Part shown: in pieces, positions 22,004-30,076 of the stretch | How positions within the stretch are numbered: position 1 is the first letter of the stretch | Layout of the letters: the number at the start of each line of letters is the position of its first letter | NCBI RefSeq assembly: GCF_014678725.1 | Contig: NZ_CP061497.1 | Span: 1,070,001 to 1,134,000, forward strand | Direction of reading: 5' to 3' | DNA from: Thermomonas sp. XSG | GTDB lineage: Bacteria > Pseudomonadota > Gammaproteobacteria > Xanthomonadales > Xanthomonadaceae | DNA length: 64,000 nt | Notes under the pieces: model-generated | Seen by the model: the letters and a program-made list of their open reading frames with translations, nothing else | What the model was told of the DNA's origin: nothing | Database searches by the model: none | Position numbers and translations under genes: made by a program

Positions 22004-22099
22004 TTATAACTTCCGCACGTGTCACCGCCCGTAGTCGGGACCGGTAACCGGCGGGCACCACGGCACGTGAACCACCCAACCAACCCTAGGGGATACACC

Positions 22100-22411
22100 A
22101 TGAACAAGCAGCAAGGCTTCACCCTGATCGAACTGATGATCGTGGTCGCGATCATCGCCATCCTGGCCGCGATTGCGCTGCCGGCTTACAACAACTACCG
22201 CATCCGCTCGGCGGAGAATGCCTGCCTGGGCGAGGCCAAGGCGTTCATGAATGCCTACTTGGCAGCATCTGTTTCGGCGATGACCATTCCGACATTCAAC
22301 GCTAAGGCTTGCGCCACGGGTAACGGCGCCACCGGCGCGTTCACTTCGGCGGCCCCCGGCATCAAGGATCCGACCTGCAGCCCGACCACTGCGACCTGCC
22401 GCCTGCCCTGA
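22100..22411 (+). CDS. pilA: Type IV pilin (short, four-cysteine)
   Basis: This 103-residue prepilin has the class-IVa leader MNKQQG, cleaved by PilD before F7, with the mature [16 protein letters not shown] helix and the conserved E at mature position 5. The mature part, 97 residues, is short for a major pilin (usually about 140-150). Cysteines at 42, 71, 93 and 100 suggest two disulfides, the last pair forming a 6-residue C-terminal loop. A strong AGGGGAT site and a sigma-54 promoter precede it, and a terminator follows. It may be the major pilin; its partner gene at 22583 has the same cysteine frame. Confidence 0.92.
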   Translation: MNKQQGFTLIELMIVVAIIAILAAIALPAYNNYRIRSAENACLGEAKAFMNAYLAASVSAMTIPTFNAKACATGNGATGAFTSAAPGIKDPTCSPTTATCRLP

Positions 22412-22436
22412 TACGCGCGCATTGCATTTCGCACCA

Positions 22437-22466
22437 AGAGCCCCTCGCAAGAGGGGCTTTTTTTTG
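22437..22466 (+). terminator. Intrinsic terminator of the first pilin gene
   Basis: The stem AGCCCCTC / GAGGGGCT with a GCAA loop is followed by eight T bases (22458-22465). It separates the two pilin genes into independent transcripts. Confidence 0.92.
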
Positions 22467-22527
22467 TACCGGCATATCATCAACTGCCGCAGGGGCGCAC
22501 AACTTTGCCGCGCACTCATGAGGGGAT

Positions 22528-22545
22528 TTGGCCCGAGTCTTGCTT
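22528..22545 (+). promoter_or_regulatory. Near-consensus sigma-54 promoter of the second pilin gene
   Basis: TTGGCCCGAGTCTTGCTT differs from TTGGCACG-N4-TTGCTT at one base. The GG (22530-22531) and GC (22542-22543) have the correct 10-base spacing. The predicted start near 22555 gives a leader of about 28 bases. No TGAC-type half sites are visible in the 100 bases upstream. Confidence 0.85.
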
Positions 22546-22582
22546 TGCATTCGGTATTAGGCATTTCGCCCGAGGCACCACC

Positions 22583-22912
22583 ATGCGCAGCACCGCACGC
22601 GGCTTTACCCTGATTGAGCTGATGATCGTGGTGGCCATCATCGCGATCCTGGCTGCCATCGCCCTGCCGGCTTACAACAACTACCGTATCCGCTCGTCTG
22701 AAACGGCCTGTTTGGCGGAAGCGAAGAACTACGCCAGCTTCTCACTAGCTTCGATTTACAACGGCACGTCACCCCAAGGCCCAGACCTTGGCGCCTGCGC
22801 CTCGATCGATACCGCGACCGATGTCGATACCGATATCACCGCTACCCCACGCCCGCCCTACAATCGCACCGTCACCTGCGACATGAACAGCGGCACCTGC
22901 GTGCTCAACTGA
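22583..22912 (+). CDS. Second type IV pilin (short, four-cysteine)
   Basis: This 109-residue prepilin has leader MRSTARG cleaved before F8, and shares the following [12 protein letters not shown]-ending helix almost exactly with the pilin encoded at 22100. Cysteines at 43, 72, 99 and 106 repeat the spacing of the first pilin (29 and 7), while the sequence between diverges strongly. It looks like a tandem duplication with diversification of the exposed part. GAGG before the ATG is the ribosome binding site. It could be an alternative major pilin or a minor one. Confidence 0.92.
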   Translation: MRSTARGFTLIELMIVVAIIAILAAIALPAYNNYRIRSSETACLAEAKNYASFSLASIYNGTSPQGPDLGACASIDTATDVDTDITATPRPPYNRTVTCDMNSGTCVLN

Positions 22913-23059
22913 CGCTCGAGTGCGCCGGCCCGAAGGCAAAAGGCCCGCCGCCCACCATGCTTCCCGACAGAACCCTGCCAGCCACCAGATGAGTCGCCGG
23001 CACGCACCCGTGCGAGTATCTTGAGCCATCGCCGATGACCCGGTGCCTATCGCCACTTC

Positions 23060-24955
23060 ATGCCACTGTCCATGCCCATGATCCCCGGCCACCGGCCCTT
23101 GTTGCCCCGCCTGTTTCTCAGCCTGATCGTCGCACTGCTCACAGCATTGCCCTTCCTGGCCGGCCTGCCGGGTGACTTCGTTCTCGACGACATCCCCAAT
23201 ATCGTCAACAACGATGACCTCCAGCTCAAGAGCTTTGATGTCGACCAACTGGCCACGATTGCCACCGCACCCCAGATTTCGGGCAGTCTGCGCGTCGTCC
23301 CCACGCTGACATTCGCACTCGACTATCTGCGCGCGGGCAGCTTCGACCCCGCGACCTTCAAGACCACAAACATCCTGATTCATGCCCTGACCGCCTGCGC
23401 ATTGGCATGGTTCTTCCATGCGCTGCTGCTGGCCACCAGGGTTTCCGCGACACGCGCCCAGTGGGCCGCCCCCGCACTTGCTCTGGCATGGGCCCTCCAT
23501 CCCTTGCAGGTCTCCTCCGTGCTGTACGTGGTCCAGCGCATGCAGACCATGGGCACGTTGTTCCTGGTGCTGGCGCTGCTGGCCTACCTGCAGGCAAGGC
23601 GTGCGCAGATCGCAGGCAATCCAGGGCGAACGGGCCTGCTGGTCTCAATGCTGCTGTGGGTTGTGGCCATGGGCTGCAAGGAAGACAGCATCCTGCTACC
23701 CGCGTACACATTGGCACTGGAACTGACCGTGCTTCGCTTTGGCGCTGCGGACACCGGCTTGGCCACCCGCTTGCGCCGCGGCTACCTGATCGCCACGCTG
23801 GCCGGTGCGGCAGCATACGCGCTGTGGTTGATCCCGAACCACTGGCATTGGGAAGCGTATCCGGCACGCGATTTTTCAACACCGGAACGCCTGCTGACCC
23901 AGGCCAGGGTGCTATGCCTGTACCTGTGGCAGATCTTGGTGCCCCTGCCTTCGCACATGCCGTTCTATTACGACTGGCTGCAACCCTCGCGTGGTTTCCT
24001 GCAACCTTGGACGACCCTGCCTGCCATCGCGGCATTGCTGGCCCTGCTAGTACTTGCATGGCGACTGCGTGCAAGCTGGCCCCTGTTTTCCTTCGGCATC
24101 CTGCTGTTTTTCAGTGCGCACGTCATCACCAGCAATGTCATAGGACTGGAACTGGCCTTCGAGCACCGCAACCACTTTGCCCTCATCGGCGCGGTATTGG
24201 CGGTGGGCAGTCTGCTGGCGCACGCAGGCGCGCGCCTTGGGCTGCGTCTTGGGGCGCAGTCCGGCCTCTGCGTCATCCTGCTGATCACGCTGGGAAGCGC
24301 CACGCTGGTTCGCGCCCACAGCTGGGCAGACAAATTGGCCTTTGCTCGCACCAGCACCGAGTTGGCGCCGCACTCCGCACGCGCATGGTTCGGCCTGTGC
24401 ATGGATTACTTCAAGGCCGGCGGCGAAGCCGTCAAAGAAAATTCGAACTTGGACAAGGCGATCGAGGCATGCCGCAACGGGTCGACAGCCGCCCCCTATG
24501 CACTCAACAGCCCGGCAACCCTGCTTGTCCTGAAGACTCTTCGCGGCGACGTGACGCAGCACGACTGGGCCCTTTTTCAGAGCCGGATGAACGCTGTCCA
24601 CATGGGCTGGGACAACCAGCGCGCGCCGATGATCCTTGCCTACTACGCACGCAAGGATGTGGCGCTGGATAAGCGGGAAATGCTCAAAGCATTTGCTACC
24701 CTGGCCCGAAGGGCGTCCATTACCCCATTCAACAGCGCATCGCTCGGCTACTTCATCATGAACGACCTGGAAGATCCGGACCAAGCGATGCCCTACTTCA
24801 CCGTTGCTGTCAGCGCCGCCAATCCTGCAGATCCGTTTCCGCAGCAACTTGCCGACGAACTCAAGACCAAGCAGCGCCCAGATCTCGCCAGAAAGATCGA
24901 AAACATTGCCATAGGGCGATTCACAGGTGTCTCTGGCCAATCAGGCCCGAAATGA
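23060..24955 (+). CDS. TMTC-like GT-C membrane glycosyltransferase with C-terminal TPR-like region
   Basis: This 631-residue protein has about 10-11 membrane helices over residues 15-435 followed by a soluble helical region of TPR character. The first periplasmic loop contains an acidic pair D43-D44 in FVLDDIPNIV, the position used by GT-C enzymes to bind a polyprenyl-phosphate sugar donor, and HPLQVSSVLYVVQRMQ resembles the conserved HPxxxExVxxVxxR block of TMTC proteins. It lies 147 bases after the second pilin gene on the same strand, which suggests a role in pilin or surface glycosylation in the periplasm. Activity and substrate are inference. GC content and codon use are lower than in the housekeeping genes. 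Confidence 0.72.
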   Translation: MPLSMPMIPGHRPLLPRLFLSLIVALLTALPFLAGLPGDFVLDDIPNIVNNDDLQLKSFDVDQLATIATAPQISGSLRVVPTLTFALDYLRAGSFDPATFKTTNILIHALTACALAWFFHALLLATRVSATRAQWAAPALALAWALHPLQVSSVLYVVQRMQTMGTLFLVLALLAYLQARRAQIAGNPGRTGLLVSMLLWVVAMGCKEDSILLPAYTLALELTVLRFGAADTGLATRLRRGYLIATLAGAAAYALWLIPNHWHWEAYPARDFSTPERLLTQARVLCLYLWQILVPLPSHMPFYYDWLQPSRGFLQPWTTLPAIAALLALLVLAWRLRASWPLFSFGILLFFSAHVITSNVIGLELAFEHRNHFALIGAVLAVGSLLAHAGARLGLRLGAQSGLCVILLITLGSATLVRAHSWADKLAFARTSTELAPHSARAWFGLCMDYFKAGGEAVKENSNLDKAIEACRNGSTAAPYALNSPATLLVLKTLRGDVTQHDWALFQSRMNAVHMGWDNQRAPMILAYYARKDVALDKREMLKAFATLARRASITPFNSASLGYFIMNDLEDPDQAMPYFTVAVSAANPADPFPQQLADELKTKQRPDLARKIENIAIGRFTGVSGQSGPK

Positions 24956-24968
24956 TCTTCGCGGTTTC

Positions 24969-26912
24969 GTGAGCACTTTTTTTCGCGAAGACATCGAGGG
25001 CCTCCGGGCCATCGCCATCCTGCTGGTGGTCGCGGCACATGCGGGCGTGCCCTGGCTAGCCGGTGGCTTCATTGGCGTGGACGTGTTCTTCGTTCTGTCC
25101 GGCTTTCTGATCACCGGCAAGCTGGTGCAGGAAGCCACCGCCACGGGCCGCATCAGCCTACTCCCGTTCTATGTGCGCCGCTTGCGTCGGTTGCTGCCGG
25201 CGCTGCTGCTGATGCTGCTGGTGGTGGGGCTTGCCTCCACCTGGCTGCTTTCGCCCTTTGAACAATCAGAGCAGTTGTTCACTGCGCAGATGGCGGCCTT
25301 ATGGCTGAGCAATTTCCACTTCGCGCTGGGCAACTTCGACTATTTCGCCGCCGGCAGCGAAACCAACCTGTACCTGCACACCTGGTCGTTGGGCGTGGAG
25401 GAGCAGTTCTATCTGGTCTGGCCCGCGCTGGTGTTGTGGCTGCTGGCACGCGATGGAGAACGCGGTGTCGCCAGGCTGCGGATCGGCATGGGGGTGGTGT
25501 TGCTGGCCAGCCTGCTGGCGTGCATCGCCCTGACCCGCACGGCGCCGTTGCTGGCCTTCTACATGATGCCGCTACGCGCCTGGCAGTTCGCCGCGGGCGC
25601 CCTGGTCTGGCTGGTGTTTGCGCGCACGACGCCTGCTTCGCCCCGGCTGACGCGCGCCGCACCCGGGCTTGGCCTGCTGGGGCTGGCGTTGATCGTTGCC
25701 TGCGGCCTGCTGCTGGATGCGCAACGTGCCTATCCCGGTGCATGGGCGCTGCTGCCGACCATGGGCGCCGTGTTGGTGGTGCTGGCAGGCTCACTGCCTG
25801 GAGGCCAGCGCGGCGCCGGCGCCTTGCTCTCGCTGCCGCCGCTGCAATGGCTGGGGCGCATCTCCTATTCCTGGTATCTGTGGCATTGGCCAGTGCTGTT
25901 GCTGGGCGTGGCCTACACCGGCAGCCAAGCGCCGGAATACCGGGCGCTGCTGGTGGCGGTTTCGCTTGCACTGGCCGCGGGGTCCCACGCGCTGGTGGAA
26001 GCACCGCTGCGCCGCTGGCGGCAGTGGCTGGCTTTCCCACGTACCGCCGTGCTCGTATCGCTGGCCAGCATGGCGGCGATGGTCGCATTGGCAACGCATT
26101 GGACACGGCAGGCCAGCGACGCATTGCAGACGCCGGCATTGCAACGCTATGCGGCCGCGCGCACGGATGCACCGGCCATCTACGCCATGGGTTGCGACGA
26201 CTGGTACCGCAGCGCGACGGTGCGCACCTGCAGTTTCGGCAGCGAACAGGCCCCACGTACCGCGGTGCTGATGGGCGACAGCCATGTCGGCCAATGGTTT
26301 CCTGCAGTACACCGAGCGCTGGACAATGCCGGCTGGCGCTTGCTGGTGATCACCAAGTCGGCCTGCCCGATGGTGGATGCGCCGATCTTCTATGCCCGCA
26401 TCGGCCGCGAGTACACCGAGTGCGCGCAGTGGCGCGACGCAGCGCTGCAAAAGATCCAGGCACTGAAGCCAGACCTGTTCATCTTCGGCAGCGCCCCAGC
26501 GGCGTTCACCCCACAGCAATGGACGGAAGGCACCGCCCGCGTGCTGGCGCGGCTCAGCCCGGCCGCTACGCGCATCGTCCTGCTGGCGGACACGCCCGCG
26601 CTGCCCTTCGATGGCCCCCAATGCCTGATGCAGCAGGCCTTGCGCCCTGCGTGGCTGGCCGACGCAAGGCGCTGCACCTCAGCGCCCGGAAATGCCGATG
26701 CCGACGCCATACGACGTTCGCTGCAAGCCACCGCATCGCGATTCGCCAACGTCGAGTTCGTGGACTTGCGGCCGCATGTCTGCCCGGACGGCCTCTGCCG
26801 CGCGGAGTTGGACGGACGGGTGACGTACCGGGACAACCAGCACCTGAGCGGGAGCTTTGCCGAATCGCTGGCGCCAGAAATGGCAAGAGCGCTGCGGGTG
26901 GCTGCTCAATGA
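24969..26912 (+). CDS. OafA/YrhL-type membrane acyltransferase with SGNH domain
   Basis: This protein of about 647 residues has an N-terminal acyltransferase-3 domain of ten or so helices, with the DIEGLRAIAILLVV start, GVDVFFVLSGFLI and the HTWSLGVEEQFYLVWP motif. A C-terminal periplasmic SGNH hydrolase-like domain has GDSHVGQ near residue 437 and a late DNQHLS. Such enzymes O-acetylate surface polysaccharides or lipid-linked sugars. I prefer the GTG at 24969, just after the preceding stop; a GTG at 24927 would add 14 residues and overlap the preceding gene. The stop overlaps the next ATG (ATGA). Confidence 0.9.
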   Translation: MSTFFREDIEGLRAIAILLVVAAHAGVPWLAGGFIGVDVFFVLSGFLITGKLVQEATATGRISLLPFYVRRLRRLLPALLLMLLVVGLASTWLLSPFEQSEQLFTAQMAALWLSNFHFALGNFDYFAAGSETNLYLHTWSLGVEEQFYLVWPALVLWLLARDGERGVARLRIGMGVVLLASLLACIALTRTAPLLAFYMMPLRAWQFAAGALVWLVFARTTPASPRLTRAAPGLGLLGLALIVACGLLLDAQRAYPGAWALLPTMGAVLVVLAGSLPGGQRGAGALLSLPPLQWLGRISYSWYLWHWPVLLLGVAYTGSQAPEYRALLVAVSLALAAGSHALVEAPLRRWRQWLAFPRTAVLVSLASMAAMVALATHWTRQASDALQTPALQRYAAARTDAPAIYAMGCDDWYRSATVRTCSFGSEQAPRTAVLMGDSHVGQWFPAVHRALDNAGWRLLVITKSACPMVDAPIFYARIGREYTECAQWRDAALQKIQALKPDLFIFGSAPAAFTPQQWTEGTARVLARLSPAATRIVLLADTPALPFDGPQCLMQQALRPAWLADARRCTSAPGNADADAIRRSLQATASRFANVEFVDLRPHVCPDGLCRAELDGRVTYRDNQHLSGSFAESLAPEMARALRVAAQ

Positions 26913-27769
26913 CAACCGATCATCCAGGCAGCGCCTGCAAGCATTGCTCCGGCCCAACAAGCCGGATCAATGGGCGCACCTTGCGCCAGTCACCCGCCCG
27001 CGGGGGCTTTCTGAAAAAGGCGGACGACAAGCGCTGGATCCAGATCTGCCCCACATGCGAGCGGGGGGATCTGTTTGACGGCCGAGGGGTCGCGCTGCCG
27101 TTCCGCGCTGCGGATGGGGTGATGCGCACGGTGATCGACACCGATTCGGCGGAGGTCCTGGCAATCGCGGACTTCCGTTTCACACGGCCGGCGCTGGATT
27201 GTGGCGTTGCCCTTGCGAACCTCGAGCAACCGGCCGACACGGTGCAAACCACCGGCAGCGTGGAGCACCTGGCTTGCCGCTATCTGCTGTCACCGTCTGC
27301 CGGGGCCGCAGCAACGCTCTCGGAAACCGTCTGCTATTGGGGCGGCGGCGGGCGCGTGCTGGGCAACCTGAAGAGACACCACGCAGGACGCCTGGGCGAC
27401 GTGATGCAACGCTGGATGCAGGCCGCCCTGGCCGCAGCCAGCGACGAGGAAGCCATTGCACAGGCGTCTCCCCGGCGTCCCGCGGGACTGCCACACGGCC
27501 TGGGAATCTCGTTTGGCAGCAAGCACCTGCGAATGCTGGATCCCCACCGGTTCGCCGTGCTGGACTCCGTGCTCAGCGAAGGGCTGGGCTATGCGCTCAA
27601 TCCGAAGGGCTATGCTCTGTTCATGCGTCACCTTCGCGACTTCCACCAGCAGCTTTCAGCCTCCGGATGGGGCCACTCCCTGGCGCGGACGGAAAGCGGA
27701 TTGTTCGTGCTGGTGAGGCAGAATGTACGCTTGGAGTCCGATCAACCGGTCACCCCGAGCGAAGCATGA
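26909..27769 (+). CDS. Unknown protein with N-terminal zinc-ribbon-like cysteines
   Basis: I do not recognise this 286-residue soluble protein. CKHC near residue 10 and CPTC near residue 47 could form a zinc ribbon. The C-terminal part contains [23 protein letters not shown], which weakly recalls the helix-hairpin-helix segment of DNA glycosylase-like proteins, but this is only a resemblance. No signal peptide or membrane segment is seen. Its start overlaps the acyltransferase stop by four bases and its stop overlaps the gmd remnant start, so it sits inside the glycan operon although nothing in it looks like a sugar enzyme. Confidence 0.6.
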   Translation: MTTDHPGSACKHCSGPTSRINGRTLRQSPARGGFLKKADDKRWIQICPTCERGDLFDGRGVALPFRAADGVMRTVIDTDSAEVLAIADFRFTRPALDCGVALANLEQPADTVQTTGSVEHLACRYLLSPSAGAAATLSETVCYWGGGGRVLGNLKRHHAGRLGDVMQRWMQAALAAASDEEAIAQASPRRPAGLPHGLGISFGSKHLRMLDPHRFAVLDSVLSEGLGYALNPKGYALFMRHLRDFHQQLSASGWGHSLARTESGLFVLVRQNVRLESDQPVTPSEA

Positions 27770-27930
27770 AAAAAGCCCTCATCACCGGCATCACCGGCCA
27801 GAACGGCGCAAATCTGGCGGAGTTCCTGCTGGCCAAGGGCTACCAAGTCCATGGCATCAAGCGACGCTCGTCGTCCCTCCGTATCAAGCGGATCGGCAAC
27901 CCTCCCCAACTGGTTATGAGCCGTCGTTAG
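27766..27930 (+). pseudogene. gmd: Truncated remnant of GDP-mannose 4,6-dehydratase
   Basis: The first 37 or so codons read as the N-terminus of Gmd: [20 protein letters not shown], then [17 protein letters not shown], with the glycine-rich NAD(P) loop. The similarity then stops and the frame ends after 54 codons, whereas Gmd is about 345 residues. The catalytic part is missing, so GDP-4-keto-6-deoxymannose cannot be made by it. Two familiar residues of the loop also differ (GQN-GAN where GQD-GAY is usual). The ATG overlaps the preceding stop, as in a working operon, so the loss is probably a deletion that joined the gmd start to DNA just before the flippase gene. Confidence 0.85.
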
Positions 27931-27942
27931 TGAAACTTTGAC

Positions 27943-29187
27943 ATGACGCACCTGCGCAATTTGGGCACGGCCGTTTTCGAATGGCGGCCAGGCCGGCTGG
28001 CGCAGCACGGAGGGGCGCTGCTTGGCTGGATGATGCTGCGCGCCGCCGCACAAGCCGGCACCGTCGTGTTGCTGGCGCGCACGCTTGCTGTGCAGACCTA
28101 CGGTGAGTTCGTTGCGGTGATCGCCGTGGCCGGTTTTGTCGTCCCATTGGCAGGGCTGGGTCTGTCCAACATGGTGTTGCGCAACGTGGCGCGCGATCCA
28201 CAGGCCGCGCCGTGGTACCTCGAACGTGCCGTCACCACCTGGACCCGGACGCTGCTGCCGTTGTCCGCCGCCGCTATCGGCATCGCACTTTTGCTGATCC
28301 CCAAAGGCTTGCCAGTAGCCGCCATGGCAGCCGCCATCTGCGGCGAACTGCTGGCGTCCTCACTCACCGAACTGGCCGGACGCTACCGCCAAGCGCAGCA
28401 TCGGCACCACGCCTACGGCGCCATCAATGCCGGCCTGCCCCTGCTGCGCCTGCTTGCGCTGGGACTGTTGGTTTTCCTGACCAACCGGACGGACATCGCC
28501 TCCGTCCTCTGGACATTCACTGCCGCCAGCGTGGTGTATGCCCTGCTGCTGTGGCCGGTGGTGCGCACTGTGGCGTCGGTCGTCGCGGAGGACGCGACGG
28601 AAGCCATGCCGGTGCGCAGCGGGCTGCCGTTCAGTGCATCCGCACTGGCCATGCGCCTGCAGGGCGAGTTCAACAAACCAGTGCTGGCGCATGCGGGCTT
28701 CGGGCTTGCCGGCAGCTACAACATCGCGCAGCGCGCGGTGGACATGGCCAGCCTTCCTTTGCAGGCGCTACAGGAAGCCCTTTGGCCCAAGCTCTATGCA
28801 CAAGCGAACCCGCTCCCGCAGCTGCGCCGAACCGGTGCTGCACTGCTGTTGATGGCACTGGCCATGGGGGCGCTGGTCTGGCTGGCCGCGCCACTGCTCC
28901 CGCTCCTGGTGGGTAACGCTCATGAGGACGCCGTCCGCGTACTACGCATGCTGGCTTGGCTGCCGCTGCTTCAAGTAGGCCGGTCCCTGCTCAATTTCCA
29001 CGCCATTCACCACGGTCACATGCAGCACATCAGCTGGGCCTACATCCTCGGCGGTGGCGTCAGCGTCTGCGTCGTGGCCGCACTGGTGCCCGCCCACGGG
29101 ATGGCAGGCGCGGTGATCGCCAGCTACATTGCAGAAACCACCATGAGCCTGGCATTGCTGGGCTTCGCAATGCGCGCATCGCGCTGA
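27943..29187 (+). CDS. Polysaccharide flippase (Wzx/MATE-like oligosaccharide exporter)
   Basis: This 414-residue protein has about 12 predicted membrane helices and the general layout of the polysaccharide biosynthesis (PST/Wzx) flippases that move undecaprenyl-linked oligosaccharides across the inner membrane. Helices begin about residue 28 and run to the C-terminus, with a typical conserved region near 215-260 (SASALAMRLQGEFNKPVLAHAGFGLAG in pieces). A clear Shine-Dalgarno is lacking upstream of the ATG at 27943. Together with the GT-C and acyltransferase genes it points to a lipid-linked glycan. Confidence 0.82.
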   Translation: MTHLRNLGTAVFEWRPGRLAQHGGALLGWMMLRAAAQAGTVVLLARTLAVQTYGEFVAVIAVAGFVVPLAGLGLSNMVLRNVARDPQAAPWYLERAVTTWTRTLLPLSAAAIGIALLLIPKGLPVAAMAAAICGELLASSLTELAGRYRQAQHRHHAYGAINAGLPLLRLLALGLLVFLTNRTDIASVLWTFTAASVVYALLLWPVVRTVASVVAEDATEAMPVRSGLPFSASALAMRLQGEFNKPVLAHAGFGLAGSYNIAQRAVDMASLPLQALQEALWPKLYAQANPLPQLRRTGAALLLMALAMGALVWLAAPLLPLLVGNAHEDAVRVLRMLAWLPLLQVGRSLLNFHAIHHGHMQHISWAYILGGGVSVCVVAALVPAHGMAGAVIASYIAETTMSLALLGFAMRASR

Positions 29188-29208
29188 CGCCGACCTACTG
29201 GATAGCCC

Positions 29209-30072
29209 ATGCAAGTCGCAGATCGTCTCCGCAACTCCAGACTGCTGCGTCGCCCCTTGCTGGCCGCCAGCAGAACGCTGTTTTCATTGCTCCGCGGCGG
29301 CCCCCCCCTCCTGCGCAGGGCCGCCTACGACGCGATGCCGGTGCCCTATCTGGTGGCCGGACACCCGGAGCACTTCGTGGTATCCACGGCCGACAAGGTC
29401 ATCGGGCGGGAGGTGTTTCTGCACGGGGAATTCGACTTCGCAAAGCTCCAGACCGCCTTGGCCATTCTGGGGCGGGAGGGGCGCCCAGCCCCCACTCACC
29501 TGATCGACGTCGGCGCGAACATCGGCACCATCACCATTCCGGCGCTAAAACGCGGACTCATCCAGACTGCCACCGCCATCGAACCGCACCCCCACAACCT
29601 CCGGCTGCTGCGCGCCAACATCGCGCTGAATGGGCTGGAGGATCGCGTCACCGTGCTGGCGCAGGCAGTCGGCGACCGCAGCGGCGTCACACTGCACCTC
29701 CACGAATCCGCCACGAACAGCGGGAATCACAGCATCGGCGCAGAAGGCATCCCGGTCTCTTCATCCAAGCTGGACGATCTAGACCTTCCATCGGCACCTA
29801 GCCTGCTCTGGATGGATATCGAAGGCTATGAGGGGCATGCACTCACCGGCGCTGGGCGGCTGCTCAGCACGGGGACTCCGGCGGTATGCGAGTTCAACCC
29901 CACATATCTTGAGCATTCCGGAGGACTTGAATTACTTAAAAAAGCAACTCTGGGTTACGAAATTTTCGACCTTAAGTCACCAAATAGCACAAGCACTTCC
30001 CTCGATAAGGTTAATAATAAATATCGCACTATCAACGAATTTACAGACATACTACTAATCAAACCAAGGTAG
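29209..30072 (+). CDS. FkbM family methyltransferase
   Basis: This 287-residue SAM-dependent methyltransferase has the motif-I sequence LIDVGANIGTITIP near residue 98, followed by the AIEPHPHNLRLLRANIALNG block, and WMDIEGYEGHAL later, all typical of FkbM proteins that O-methylate sugars. From about base 29930 to its end the codons turn abruptly AT-rich (runs of TTA, AAA, AAT, ATA), while the first 240 codons match the GC-rich background. The gene therefore looks like a recombination junction. It ends four bases before the next GTG start. Confidence 0.85.
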   Translation: MQVADRLRNSRLLRRPLLAASRTLFSLLRGGPPLLRRAAYDAMPVPYLVAGHPEHFVVSTADKVIGREVFLHGEFDFAKLQTALAILGREGRPAPTHLIDVGANIGTITIPALKRGLIQTATAIEPHPHNLRLLRANIALNGLEDRVTVLAQAVGDRSGVTLHLHESATNSGNHSIGAEGIPVSSSKLDDLDLPSAPSLLWMDIEGYEGHALTGAGRLLSTGTPAVCEFNPTYLEHSGGLELLKKATLGYEIFDLKSPNSTSTSLDKVNNKYRTINEFTDILLIKPR

Positions 30073-30076
30073 AGCT

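Noticed and set aside
22019-22099. Longer start for the first pilin (an in-frame ATG region from 22019)
   Set aside because: It would put 27 residues before the prepilin leader and would begin next to the predicted sigma-54 transcription start; the ATG at 22100 has a good ribosome binding site and a normal leader.
27723-27941. Small open frame overlapping the gmd remnant, ending GYEPSLVKL
   Set aside because: No homology is recognisable over its length; only the last residues may be a leftover tail, so I do not annotate it as a gene.
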